A DNA stretch of 64,000 nucleotides, taken from Ramazzottius varieornatus (Eukaryota; Tardigrada; Eutardigrada; Parachela; Ramazzottiidae). Every line of letters starts with the position of its first letter. Position 1 is the stretch's first letter. The stretch is from assembly GCA_001949185.1 (NCBI GenBank), contig BDGG01000002.1:3775427-3839426 (forward strand), given 5' to 3'. Below are positions 1 to 12,164 of the stretch, in pieces. The notes under the pieces are model-generated. The model was given only the letters and a program-made list of their open reading frames with translations, was not told the DNA's origin and did not search any database. Made by a program: the position numbers and the translations under genes.

Positions 1-865
1 CAGAAGATCCTTCCTCTTCCTGTTCTTTCTCGACGGAAGCTATGTTAGGTCTATGTTGTAGTATTTCAACAGCCGAAACTACGAGTTTAGCGCACTTTCT
101 CTTGGTCGATACCACCAGGATCACAGCCACTAGTAAAAGATACGTAAGAAAGAACCCCGCCTCTATTCCGATGCGGCGACCACGAAACCCGCGACTCCAG
201 AAGAACACCATACCGAAGCAGCTGTTGGGAACCCACACCAAAGATAGCAAGGCCACGGTGAGCTTTGAGTAGTACAGACCGTACAGTCCCAGAGAGGGTC
301 CCCAGTAGGTGGCTTGCTGAACCTCCTGAAAGATATGACGAACTTTCCACCCTTCGAACAACGCTGTCTCAATGGACAAGATCCACAAAGTCCAGCGAAA
401 GCCCATCCACAGGTTGAACCAGACGCATTCCGTGGTGTGGCATTGGCTGGTGTCAGCTGGAAACAACGTTGGAATTCCGGATGGCGTTTGAGTCAGAGAA
501 CTGTTACCTTCGTCCACAGTAAGGAACACTTCCGGGTCGGTTTCGTAGCCTGAAAAATATTACCGTCCAATCTTGTCAGTCTTTACGTTACTGGAAAAAC
601 TTTGCCGATGCATACCTTGGAACACAACCAGCCAAACCAAAGCAATACATCCATGAAGGTAAAAGCAGGGAAGCCAGAATCGTGGTGCGGTAGGAGGAAC
701 GTTGACGACGGGACGATCACTGGTCGTATTTATCCGAAACCTCGTAGCGACTTCCAGCAATGCCATTACTCTGCCAACGGCAAGCGCCAAAACAATATAC
801 TGTAGGCAACTAACATCTCGAAAGCTGCATTGTGCCTTTCTACTGCCGCAGTGCACACCTTCCAT
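1..865 (-). CDS. Multi-pass membrane protein, C-terminal part (partial)
   Basis: I do not recognise the family. Two exons are visible: 865 (or about 817) to 616, and 549 down to the window edge, where the frame is still open. The join CAAG|GTATGC to TTTTCAG|GCTACG keeps the frame. About four strongly hydrophobic segments are visible, such as YIVLALAVGRVMALL, FYLHGCIALVWLVVF, LTVALLSLVWVP and GFFLTYLLLVAVILVV. A loop between the second and third carries two cysteines and an N-glycosylation motif (NSS), so it is probably extracellular or lumenal. The end visible at the window edge is acidic (EKEQEEEG). The start is uncertain: the ATG at 865 gives MEGVHCGSRK, but a splice acceptor (CCTACAG) lies just inside that exon, so the true first exon may be upstream. 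The protein continues beyond position 1. Confidence 0.6.
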
Positions 866-1150
866 CTGCGTCCTTCGCTATCTTCCACGCGGGAACGTTG
901 AGAAAATACGGAGCTTTCTGTACCGGAAACGGAAGCAAACAGGCCTACAAACACAATGACAGGGTCTTATTACTATACCACCCGCTACTGTGTTATTAGT
1001 TATCGCGTACGGATGTGGTTTCTAGTGTTGCAACACGGAATTTCTAAAAAGACGAAATTTCTAACAGAAACGGATTATCCAATAAAATAAAGAACCAAAA
1101 AAGACAGCTGGGGAACCCAGACCAGAAAGAAAGATCGCTCAGCTTCTTCA

Positions 1151-1621
1151 TCACTTGTCCACGACTCCTTGGCCTGATCCAGGCTGATTTGGTGTCCCGT
1201 ACTTCTGAGGCTGAAGAGACTCGCTGTTGCTGATATGGACGCCACCAACGCCAGTCTGTCCTTCAGCGAAGCCACCTTGGTATGTGCCCGTTGGGATACC
1301 TGTCGCTGCCGCACCTTCACCTGCTCCTGCTTGATGTCCCTGGCCGGGCATATGAGTATGGCTAAACTGTGAATTGAGCTCGGAAGTGACAGCGGAGGTA
1401 TTTCCTAGACTGCCTGCGCCACTTGGAACTCCGCTAGCTTGTCCACCACCAGCCTTGATCAGTTGGGGACTTTCGTCGATACTTCCACCTCCACCGGATG
1501 TCCCACCCAAGCCAATGGCGTTCGTCCCCACTTCCTTTCCTCCCAGCATCACTTCTTTGTCATCTCGGACAAACTGCGAAGCGTCAACCGGGCCTTTCGT
1601 GTCTTTAGCCGAGGTATCCAT
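1151..1621 (-). CDS. Small glycine-rich hydrophilic protein
   Basis: A 156-residue protein starts MDTSAKDTKGPVDASQF and ends GQGVVDK. It is rich in Gly, Ser, Thr, Gln and Ala, has no long hydrophobic run, no cysteine and no signal peptide, so it should be intrinsically disordered and soluble. A 5' intron is likely: GAAGAAC|GTAAGT near 1708 and TTTTCAG|ACGTGG at about 1629, placing the ATG just inside the second exon. The upstream frame has a stop and no ATG, which is why I chose the internal start. The composition recalls hydrophilins and LEA-like desiccation proteins, but I see no LEA 11-mer and no helical CAHS-type pattern, so no function is assigned. It is divergent from MAEA, with about 600 bases between them. 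Confidence 0.6.
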   Translation of the reverse strand: MDTSAKDTKGPVDASQFVRDDKEVMLGGKEVGTNAIGLGGTSGGGGSIDESPQLIKAGGGQASGVPSGAGSLGNTSAVTSELNSQFSHTHMPGQGHQAGAGEGAAATGIPTGTYQGGFAEGQTGVGGVHISNSESLQPQKYGTPNQPGSGQGVVDK

Positions 1622-2222
1622 CACCACGTCTGAAAACGGAAGGGTTCCAAGCTGCAGCCAACTTTCGATGAAGTAGAGCATCGCGCAGTCAGACACTTAC
1701 GTTCTTCGCGTCCAAGCTGTCCAAGGCGCACGATGTGAGATGGGGAGATGAATCAGTGACCTATGTCGCGAAGAGATGGAGAACACAATGGACGGAAAAT
1801 CGGAGAAAAGGTAGAACAGACTCCACGTAGTACGTTCTGTGGACACCGATGAGCTGCTAAACCGAGCGGCCCAGTATTGATTGCCAATCAACTCAGTAGT
1901 GCTCGGTTTAACTTAGCAGCTCTGTCGAACAGGAAATACGATTCGCTGTCATCCCTAAATAGAGTAAAGAACCTGCCACAGGTTGGATCAGGCTACTAGT
2001 GTGGTGAGCGACGTGGGCGCAAACAGCAAGCAGTGGAAGTCCCGCCCCTCTCCAGTCACAACAAACTGACGTCACAGATCAGCTGTTCTCGGCGTACACG
2101 AGAAAAAATTATCTCTGTTAATTTTTACGTTTATGATCCGGGATCACTTGCTCCTCTTACTCTCTGGTTCTGTGTCCCCGCTTGATTATACGCCAAACGT
2201 CAATCAGCCCCGTTTCATCATC

Positions 2223-4119
2223 ATGTTGCAGTCGCCGAAGACCACTCCGAAGTCCAAGGATGCTCCACAAAGCATCGCTGCCTTGGTGAACGATCTCACT
2301 GCTCTGGAGCATCCTACCCTCAAGGTAAGTCCCTTGCTCTCTTCCCTTCTCACAAGGGGAATTACTTCTCGTCGTTGTAGGTTCCTTATGAAGTATTCAA
2401 CAAGAAGTACCGTCACAGCCAAAAAGTCATCGACAAAGAACAGCACGCTGTCAACAGCGCAGTGGACGAGATGGAGAAGCAGCTGATGGCGTCTGCCACA
2501 TCCATTCCCGTGATGGTCAACTTGCTGGATAACATGATGGAACGTTTACGAGCTCTGAAACGAAAGGTGAGAGATCGTTTTAACAATTTTCGCTGTCGGG
2601 AAAAATCAGGGGTGTTTCTGTGGCAGACGTCGGACAGTATCGATGAGGACTGCGCTGCTGTGCGTGCGTGCAAAACGCGCATTGCTCACCTGCATACTTT
2701 CACTTCGGACACTCCATCTTTCGAGAAACGAAGACTGGATAGATTGATGGTGGAGCATTGCTTCCGATGTGGATACTACGATAGTGCTTCCCTTCTGGCA
2801 AGGAAGACTGGAGTCGAGGTAATTTTTGGGGAAGATAGTACGATAAACTTTTCTTGCATGCTGGTTTTCCTTGCAGGAACTGGCCAACTTGGACATCTTC
2901 ATGGCGGCTCAAGAAATAGAAGCTTCTCTGATGCGAAAAGAGACTGATCAGGCTCTTGCCTGGTGTAACGAGAACAAGTCACGTCTAAAGAAACATAACG
3001 TAAGTAAAACATATGAGAAAAATGATTGATCTTCCTTATTGTGTTTCGGGCGGTGCCATGGCGCGGTTGATCGTGAACTGTGAATCTGTGATCAAGAGAT
3101 GCGCGACTGGATGTGGAATAAACCAACCAGCTTTGATCTTGCCTGTAGAGTTTTCTGGAGTTCTACCTTCGCCAGCAAGAAGTTATCGAGCTGATCAAGA
3201 AGGGTCGCAAGAGCTGCATGGACGCCATCCTTCACGCTCGACGACATTTCTCGTCTTTCGACGATGTGAGGCAGTACGAGCGGGATATCCAAAAGACGAT
3301 GACGCTACTGGCCGTCTTGAACAAACCTGGAGATATCGAAAATCCTTACTTGGTACGTAGCAAGTGTCCTGCACTTCCGGTGTAAGGCTGTCAGTGGATC
3401 AGTAAAGATCAATTTTCTTTAGGATCTTTTGTCCGAAGCTCGGTGGACGTGGCTGATCGAAGAGTTCAGACGGGAGAGTGTCAAGATGTACCAATTTAGT
3501 CCGGACTCTGCCTTCTCTGTGGCTCTTCAAGCTGGACTATCAGCACTGAAGACACAGTAATATTCTACTTCGTAGCTTGTATCGTCTGTGCTTTTTTTCT
3601 CGAATTTACATCCGAATGCGTATATACTGTCGGTTTGGTTTTGCAGGAACTGCGTTAGCAAAAACCCGGAAGATGGACTGCAGCGCAACAAGGACTGCCC
3701 AGTGTGCCAAGAGTGTCTCTCTGCTTTGGCGGATCCTCTTCCCTTCGCTCATTGTTCTCAGTCTCGGCTGGTTTGCTACATCACCGGCGAACCTCTGGAC
3801 GAAAGTAACAGGCCCATGATGCTTCCCAATGGTTACGTTTACGGAGAGAAGGTAAGAACGTTTGTGACGAATCGCGACTAAGAACAAACCGGAAACAACC
3901 TTTACGACAAATCGTAAATCAGATTTTGTGAAACATTCACTTACCTGATTCTTCCATGATCCGGTCCTTCGTTTATTAGGTGAGTATGTGTAAGTGTGTG
4001 ATTTTGTTTTCCCGCAGGCTCTGCATCTGATGGCCAGTGAAGACCACGGTATCGTTACCTGCCCAAGAACCAAGGAGGTCTTCAAGATATCAGAAGCGCA
4101 GCGTGTGTTCGTGATGTGA
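2223..4119 (+). CDS. MAEA: MAEA, RING-like subunit of the GID/CTLH E3 ubiquitin ligase
   Basis: Orthologue of MAEA (yeast Gid9/Fyv10), which pairs with RMND5 to form the catalytic RING dimer of the CTLH ubiquitin ligase in cytosol and nucleus. Exons: 2223-2324, 2381-2566, 2627-2818, 2877-2999, 3149-3352, 3423-3556, 3647-3851, 4018-4119; sum 1,248 bases, 415 residues (human about 396). Order of parts: N-terminal helices ([15 protein letters not shown], as in the family), LisH region ([20 protein letters not shown]), CTLH region ([18 protein letters not shown]), then the degenerate RING with [29 protein letters not shown] and CPRTKEVF. All zinc-ligand cysteines and the histidine expected of this RING-like fold are visible, and the protein ends RVFVM as in the family. 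Introns are 56-166 bases with good GT-AG ends. No break seen. Confidence 0.95.
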
Positions 4120-5204
4120 GAAGACTAACCAATGAGGTCTCATGGTCGTTGTGTCACCTTTTGAATCGAAGATTGATTGACTTTCGTATGCTTCATGCCT
4201 TCGTGGCGAAGAAACCCTTCTGTTGAAAGTTTTACCGCACTGCTCAAATACTCGTTTGATCACCAGTGCAGCTTCCCGAAGATAACATTTTCGAAATTTT
4301 CAGTCTTACGTTTTCAATCACGATACCAATTTTACAGTTGTCTTTGGTTCACTTTCCTCTTGTGTTGGTTCCTGGGTTGCTTTGGTCTTTGCTGAGCCAA
4401 GCTGTTGAAAGGAAACTTGTCGAAGCGTTCAAAGTTCTCTTGTTTAGTTACGCAATGGGGGGGGGCTTACTAGCCTTGTGGCAGAGAGCTCAATCTGATC
4501 CCGTACAACACGGTACAGCGCACTCTTTCCTTTACATACCATCTGAGCTCTGAACGATCGAAGTTGATGTCGATTGCATATTGTGAGGGTTATGTGATCA
4601 TAACGCGTAAGAATTTGAGTCGTCGCCTCGGCTCTCTTTCTTTCTTTTCTTCCGGCCAAGGAAACAGAGGGTTCTATGTTTACATTTTTGAGCCACCACC
4701 ACAAGCACACAAGTACTTGAGGTTATCGATTGGGGGGACACCTTACAAGCACCAGGCCTCAGGAAACGGCGAAGGACATCCTTTCCAACGGCTTCAGGGC
4801 TAGCAACGAGTAATGCGCGCTATGATCGAGCTACGGTGTAGGATCGATCGATCCAGCGGCAACAGCAACCTTGCTGTTTCTGTCTGCAATATCAAACTGA
4901 GACCGTCGCTGCATCAGGAGGAAGGAAAGCGACGGTTGTTTTTACTAACTGAATTTCATGTCGTGAAACAATACACCCTATGCATCCCTTTTTCCTGGTG
5001 TCAGCAATGGAACCTTCTTCGACTCTTGACCTTGCTAATGATTTGTTTGCCTTTCTGTGAGCATTGCTTTCAATGACAGGATGAAATACGAGCACGGGAG
5101 GTTGTCTTCGGGAATATGATCGATAATTTTGCAAATATGATCGATAATTTTGCACTGTACGTGTTGACCTAACGCAAACTCGAGGCTGAGATCCTGACTC
5201 AGGT
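4120..5204. other. Intergenic, MAEA to first CNG gene
   Basis: No exon is supported here. It should hold the MAEA 3' UTR and the promoter of the channel gene. The only structure I see is a run of nine G near 4457 and a 21-base unit (AATATGATCGATAATTTTGC) repeated twice in tandem at 5113-5154, about 50 bases before the channel start codon. Confidence 0.5.
5113..5154. repeat. 21-base tandem duplication upstream of CNG gene
   Basis: The unit AATATGATCGATAATTTTGC plus one base occurs twice head to tail. It contains the palindrome ATCGAT. It lies just upstream of the ATG at 5205, so it may be promoter or 5' UTR sequence. Confidence 0.8.
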
Positions 5205-8200
5205 ATGGACGAGTCAGACTCTGACGCGGCGGCGCACTTTCGTCGTCCGGCCTTCGCACCGTCCATTCGGGTGTCTTCAGACACTGAAGGCTCACTGGGT
5301 GATTCTAACGAACCTTCCACGTCCGCTGGATTGAAGGGTGGTCGCAGGAGAAAAATGTCATGGATCGTGCAGCCCCATGAACCTGCTATTTATGATGTGG
5401 CATCAGGGACGTACACGGGACCCAGTCCACCGCAGTCACGTTCCACCCAGTCGTCGGGATCAGCACGTTCGACATCGATAGGTCGACAGGAGGAATCGAC
5501 CACCACGACCACGACGGACGCGGCACCGTTGCTGGAGAAAACCATGCCTGTCTTGGTGGATTACTTGGAGAATATCGACTCGCTAGGATCTGGCGGATTC
5601 CACCTAGGTGAGAAAACGGGAACTCGGCAAACAAACTCAACGAGATCGTTTTCCCAAGTGCGCACATTCTCAGTGCAATTAGCTGGTAGCGTCCGCCGAG
5701 TGGGAGAACACTCTTGTCGAGTTTTTCAAATGGCGCACGTTCATAGCCAATAGTACTGAAAGTATCCGCCACTTGGAAAACGATGAAGTCGGATGTGTTA
5801 GCCGAGCTTCCAAGTATTTCCACTTCCTCAGTAAAAGTTCCACTTTATTTCAGTATCCAAACGAGGTATTTTTACAATCGAGAAACATTTGTTCTGTTTT
5901 TTTCAAGACGGGACATTTCGGTCCGTTTTCGGAAAAACAGGTGGACCAAGAATACATAATCATACCAAGCATGTTCAGCCAAATGTTTTCTTCCCAAAAG
6001 CCGGAGGGGGTTTTCTCAGGCGCGGGTCGGGGTGTCAAAATCTCGTTTTTCGGGCTTTGTCCCTCCTAATAAATACATTATAGGTTTAGGGTTTCAGCAC
6101 GGCCTTGTAAATGACCTCGAAAACATTGTTCTCCCGCTGGGAGACGAGACTTCAGCACGGCCGGCGCTTGCCTTTTCTCTGTCGTGTTACGAAATACCCC
6201 TATCCTGTGTGGTAGTCCAACTTGACACGTTGCTGTGTGCGTAACACGATGGCTTTATGAGGGAAATAATCTTGTGAAGTACCCTGCAGGTTTTATACCC
6301 ATACTTGCTGGTATTGGGTTCCCGAGTATTAATAGTTTAGCGTTGTCCCACTTACGGGGGTACCGAAACCAGGGACGAAATTACCGTCGCACCTCGATTA
6401 TTTTGACATAAAGGTAAAAAGTTTCCACCTTTTGCAACCTGCTGCTCTTGATGAGAATGATGTTGTGAGTAGAGCCCATAGAAGGTTGCAAGTTTATGGA
6501 GGCCAAATAATCGTCTTGCGTGACTACAACACTAATTCTCTCTTATTATCGGTGTACCAGTGATCGTCCTATAATTGTACCCTCTGTACCTTTATGTAAA
6601 GTCAACCTAATGTCATAATTCCAACCTTCCGTGTGTTTTCCTTCATTTTTAGACACGGCCAGACGGAAAGACCTGAAATGGATCGACGAGACGCCACGCG
6701 GCATCCCGGACACTGCCCGTTCCTCACATATTCCCCCGCATTTGCTCAACCTATCCCGCACGGGACTGATCAAAGCCCAGGTCGTCAGGGTGGACTCGCT
6801 GCATGTCACGGACCATAAGGAAGCTAGCAGAAAGTACTCGGCGGCGGCTAGCGACGTATCCAGCATGAACACGGCGTAAGTTTCGTCTCGTGTGCTAATC
6901 AAGTTACACCAGCTTTTCGAGTGTCTTGTGAAAAGCTCACTTGATACTATGTACTTCGACAACAATCTTCACCCGAGTTTCTCCAGAAGCTAATGAGGCA
7001 CGACCGCACTGTACAAGCAGGGAAGTCCCTAGTTCCGTTTTGACGCTTGGCTTGCCCTCCCTTGGTTTACTCTGTGGTGTAATCGGAGCTCGTTGACGTC
7101 ACAAAGAAGAGAACGCATGTACCATTTAAAACCTGGTAATAACAGGTTTAAGTGGCTGCTTGTGGTCTCGTGATATGTTTAAACATCGTAGCCTGGGAAT
7201 TTTCTGTTACAAATTACGGTTAATTGGTATCGGTAATAGCGGAGTTCAATACTTGGTTGTTTTTCAGGAGGAGTTTCGAGAGGGGGCAGCAAATTCAAGA
7301 AAAGCTGCATAACCTCGTCATTGCTTTCCAAGAACGTGCCCGGCAAGTCAAAGAGCATGTGGTCATCCGACCTCCTTCACCATCTCAACCCCCTTCGGAT
7401 GACAGCAGGCCTTTCGCCAAAATGTCCATTCCGCTCCACCAAATGCCTCTCACGCAGCAGGCGCCACCCAGGGCTTCGACGAGTGGACCTACTGGTCAAG
7501 ACCGGGGCTTTCAGATTCTCGGTTACGAGATTAAGGTAAATTGATGATGTAGACAAGATGATAACCAAAAACGTTTGAGTCACTGCGATATCTAAAAGTA
7601 AGAGAATGAGACACGGGAACGCGGCAAAGTCACTTGCCCGGATCGTTTTTCAAGTGGCGCGTGCCTCCAGCCAATAACCTTGAACATGCGCCACTTAGGA
7701 AAACAATAGTGACTGGTTCGTTTGGCGAGCTCCCATATGATATCAGATAACGCGGGGGCTTCTGATTTTCCTTACAAAGCGACGAAATTTTTTGATGGAT
7801 AAATACGGACGTATCCAGAAATATCGTAAGCACAATGGCAAGCAATCATAAGATTAAAGAATCAATACTAAACAAGGGTATTCCATAATTCTGCTTTGAA
7901 TTTACCCGCGCTGTCGGTGCTAATCAATCTAAGTGCCGTGACCTTCAAAGAGTGGGCGGTTTTGACAGTCTGACATTTTGACGTTTTACCATTTTATGCT
8001 TTCTGTCCTTGCAGTTTCCACCATGGTGTCCTCAACCGCGACTGCCCAAGACAATGGAGCCGCAGTCGGAAGTTTACATCAGCTGGCTCTTCATCATCAG
8101 TTTAGCTTTCATGTACAACGCCTATGCCATCCCACTGCGTGCCGCCTTCCCTTTTCAGACACCAGAGAACCTCAAGTGGTGGTTCCTGGCCGACTACTCC

Positions 8201-11200
8201 TGTGATGTCTTGTACCTAATCGACATCATCTGTTTCAAAACTTCAGTCAGATATGTGTCCAACGGTGTGTGGGTCGAACAGAGGAGAGACATTGTCAGGA
8301 GGTATCTGAACTCGTGGCGCTTCAGGCTGGACCTGATGGCGTCCGTGCCGCTCGACATTTTCTACTTGATTCCGCAAGTCGGAGTCAACCCGCTCTTGAG
8401 GCTACCAAAACTGCTAAAACTACCGTCGTACTGGGAATCGCATTCTCGTCTGGACCAAGTAGCCAGGTCGCCACATGTCCTTCGCGTCCTGAACTCTCTG
8501 GCGTACATGATGTGGATGATCCACACCAACGCCTGTCTTTTCTACTACATCTCCAAATCTGAAGGTACAAACTTCCGTTCTTTTCAGTCATGTGAAGTTG
8601 TCTAGGGTCTCGTACAGTACATTCTGCCCTATTACCACGGAAAAAACCTAACAAGGCCGTGCGCGGCACCAACTTGACAAGGTTATTCGTAGAGCAATGG
8701 TTAAACGTACTACTGTAGCCCAGTGCCCTAAGTATTTCCGCTGGATCGGTGAGCTCTCGGCCAGGGCTGAAAGTTTGAGTATCATATTCCCGAAATACCG
8801 ATCTCGTGAATTTATAATAAACTGCTGTGCGCAACTGAAACGTGTGAAGGCACTTCTATTACCCGCCAGCTGCAGGTCCGAGTATCAGTGATTACGGGAA
8901 ACTGCCTATCTCGCTCGTGCGAAGGTAGTGTTTAAAAACTACCTAACCGAGTCTAGGTTTCCAACTTCCAGGTAATTCTAATTCTGATTTTGGTGTTTCC
9001 CAGCGGTGAAAATTCCTTACGTCACAAAGTCAGAAATAGATTGTTTTGCACATGAATATCTTACACAACGAAGGGGGCTGTTTTCTGACAAATGATTTGT
9101 TGACGCTTCCTTCTTTATTGCAGGCTTCGGTACTAATCATTGGGTGTACAATGAGAAATATCCAGCCTATTTACATAGCTTTTGGCGGACTTTCATCGTG
9201 GCCACGGCGGTGGGCAATGCGCCTGAGCCGGAGAATATCGTTGAAAACTCGTACATGATTTTTTCATGGTTGACGGGCGTATTTGTTTTCGCGCTGTTGA
9301 TCGGCCAGATCCGTGACATCTTCACGCAAATGACGTATCAGGAGGATCACTACCAGAAGACGGTGGACACGGCGATTCGGTACTTGCAGAACCTGCGCAT
9401 CCCGAAGGAGATTCAGCGCCGTGTGCGTGACTGGTACACGTACAACTGGGAACAGCATAAGACGCTGGATGAGAACTCGTTGTTGGACGGGCTACCGAGG
9501 AAGCTGAAAACTGACTTGGTCCTGTCCGTTCACTACCACACCTTGTCTAAGGTACCAGATTAGAAACTGGGAGGAATGCACAATCGTGCGTAGAAAAATG
9601 CATCGAAACGTAGTAACGACGATGTGTGCAAACGTTGCTGGCGTACGGTATAAATATTAATACCGAAAGTTACTTCATGTTTGTCCAAAGTTCAAAAGTG
9701 CGTAACCGTATGTTACATATAACGCTTTTTTGAGGGGAAAAACATGGAGCTTGCAGTTGATTTAGTTTCTAGCTGTGGTGTTTACTGTAATTTTAGCTGT
9801 ATCATACAAACAACGAAAAAAGAATGAATCCCAAGCGGTCGGGATTTTCTACCATAGTTTCACAGGGAATACTTTGTCTTACAGGTACAGCTCTTTCATG
9901 GAACAGATCAGAGTCTCCTCCGAGACCTGGTGCTCAAACTGAAACCGGTGGTCTTTCTACCCACGGAGTACATATGCAAGAAAGGCGAAGTGGGCAAGGA
10001 TATGTTCATCGTCCGAAGTGGGTACTTGGACGTGGTCACCTCCGACGGAAAGGTGGTCTCGACTTTGAGCGAAGGCAGCGTCTTCGGAGAAATCAGCCTG
10101 CTTTCGCTGACGGGAGGCAATCGACGCACAGCCGACGTCAGGTAATTTTTCTGTCCTGACGGTGCCACGAGAAGTTTCCTATCGGCGTTCTAGGTTTTTG
10201 AATAATTTGATAAAAGAAAACTCGATGACAAATTTGATCGATCTTCAGGTCGCGCGGCTATTCCAACTTGTACGTCCTCAGCAAGAAGGACCTGCATGAG
10301 GTCCTGCGTGATTACCCGGAAACGCAAGAAATACTCAAGAAAAAAGCACAACGCTTCTATCGGTCCATTACACCGACGACGGAAAAGAAATCACCGGAAG
10401 TCGAAGTAAGCACAAAGGCAAAAGAACTAAAATCTTGCTGGGGAGAAATTCTTCTGAGTCGCGTAAACTGTAGGACAGGAAGACACAGACCTGAGACCTC
10501 AAGTTTGAGCAGGCATTTGCTGTGCGCCTGTTTTCTACGATGCTTTCATGTGCCCACGAACTTCTGTTGTGTGTAGGTGATCAAGTCGCGATCAGGTACA
10601 CCAGAGTTCGTTCGGACCGTACTAAACGTGATGGCACCCGAGTCTGCACTCCGACAGCGACTTTCCCAAGGCTCAATATACCGCAATGAGATGTCTCAGT
10701 CCCAGACCCAGACTGATACATCCTCGTCCGACAACGAGATCCACTTTCAAGACGACGGACCAATCGGCAGGACTAGGAGAGGCCATGCACCACGTTCCAC
10801 CATTCCACCGAGCACCCCGTTGAACGTCAGTCTCCAAGTCACTGATGAGACCAACATCCCTAAACGTTCAATCTCCACCGAGATGCTCAGAAGAAGACGC
10901 GAGTTGCAACTTCAACGAACCAGCTCTTCCGACATCGATCCACAGCCTGAACCGCCGTCAATACCACCAGTCAGTTTACGGAGAAGAAGGTCCAGGACTC
11001 CAAATAAGATGAGCGAGGCGGAGGAACGGGATAAATCACCGGCGCCAATCGCTCGAGGTATAGAACAGGCACCTCTGACGGTCTCGCGGTTTTCCTGAGT
11101 TTTGTTTTCTAGGTGAGTCCGAAGATTCTCCAGCTGAACAGTACAGTGCTCGCCGGTCCTTCCTTCCGTCTTTTATCCTGGAGCCACTACGCAAGTTTTT

Positions 11201-11483
11201 CAGTCGGCCCGCCAAAGTGAAGCCCGTCGTGATGGATGATCGGCCAAGTGAAGTGAGCGAAGCATTCGAGATGCCCGCTCGGAGTTCTCGGACGACGAGA
11301 TCGACGCGCGGCCAGGTGTTTCGTATGCCTTCGGCGCCCAACAGTGTTGTAGGGTCAGAAGCACCCAGTTTTCGGTCTGTTAGTGAATTGAACTACGACA
11401 GTTTAGAACTGATTCCGCCCAACTTGGAGAAGTCTTCGAGCGCGGAATTATATGAGCCAGTTTGGGCGGTCCGTCAAACTTGA
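5205..11483 (+). CDS. Cyclic-nucleotide-gated cation channel, CNGB-like subunit (copy 1)
   Basis: Exons: 5205-5607, 6653-6875, 7268-7535, 8015-8564, 9124-9551, 9885-10141, 10249-10405, 10577-11057, 11113-11483; 3,138 bases, 1,045 residues. Layout: Ser/Thr-rich cytosolic N-terminus; S1 (WLFIISLAFMYNAYAIP); S2-S3; S4 region with NPLLRLPKLLKL; S5; pore exon with FWRTFIVATAVGNAPEPE; S6 (FVFALLIGQIRD); C-linker (RIPKEIQRRVRDWYTYNWEQ); cyclic-nucleotide-binding domain with FGEISLLSLTGGNRRTADV, including the arginine and threonine that hold the cyclic-nucleotide phosphate. The tail has Arg/Ser-rich stretches. S1-S2 (RAAFPFQTPENLKWWFLADYSCD) is closer to vertebrate CNGB1 than to CNGA. CNGB subunits normally act in heteromers with CNGA in sensory cells. 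The pore reads GNAPEP where CNGA has GETPPP and CNGB1 GGLPDP. Confidence 0.93.
5615..5805. repeat. Palindromic MITE-like element, two degenerate copies
   Basis: In intron 1 of the first CNG gene. Contains CAAGTGCGCACA, then AAATGGCGCACG and CGCCACTTGGAAAACG facing each other, ending GCCGAGCTTCC. It looks like two diverged hairpins side by side. Confidence 0.6.
7598..7740. repeat. Palindromic MITE-like element
   Basis: In intron 3 of the first CNG gene. Arms are TTTTTCAAGTGGCGCGTG and CATGCGCCACTTAGGAAAAC around a loop with CCAGCCAATAA. Outer ends are GGAACGCGGCAAA and TTTGGCGAGCTCC. Confidence 0.7.
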
Positions 11484-12164
11484 TTGCGAATACCACTTTG
11501 TTTTCTGCTGTCTTTCTCTGCAGTATATCCGACAGTTTATGGGAGTTATTTCCTAACATGGCTTTTCCCCAGCATACCCTCTGGCTTTCAAAATGAGCTG
11601 GTTCTTGGAATTGTTTTCCTGAATATGTCCAGTAAGTTTGCGTAGAAGAATTTTCTCGAGATAATGCATCTGCGATTTGTACACGAAATCAGGGGTGTTT
11701 GCCCACGGAGCATACAGTAGCACCACCGGCACCAGTGTTGTTCCAGCGGTTGCGCCTCCGACATCCACCGAGGTTACAGTTGATGACCTCTTAACCATGG
11801 TTCTCCAAAAGTCCAATTTCTAGGTACTTTGTCATGTTCAGAATACAGATACTGGACGATTCCGCTGATTTGGACGTAGGAACGAAATTTCGACCTTGTT
11901 TTACGGTGGTCTGTACTCCGGTGCGGACTACTGTGACGCCACCCGCAAGGTGACGACAACACAATGAATGGCGACTTCGTTTCGTCGTTGAAACGTCGGC
12001 TTTCCTCAAGTTACTGTCGCTCTTTGCTTCAGCCTTTTCTGCAATAACCGATGCACTGTAGACCAACATTTTATCGTCTCCATTATTTTCGTGGGGATTG
12101 TATCGTTGTTTGTTGGATGGTTACATTGTCAACACACGACGCTCTTAAACACAAGGGCGGCGGA
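11484..12164. other. Possible 5' exons of the next gene; unresolved
   Basis: The plus strand has short open stretches with splice-like ends: 11525-11631 (YPTVYGSYFLTWLFPSIP, ending before GTAAGT), about 11690-11820 (Ser/Thr/Val-rich, ending in a stop), 11822-11952, and 12060-12120, which in one frame encodes a hydrophobic run (FIVSIIFVGIVSLFVGW). I cannot join them into one frame. The minus strand has competing open frames. Treat as undecided. Confidence 0.25.

Noticed and set aside
1151-1621. Tardigrade CAHS or LEA protein
   Set aside because: The composition is hydrophilic but lacks the long charged amphipathic helix of CAHS and the 11-residue repeats of LEA, so no such name is given.
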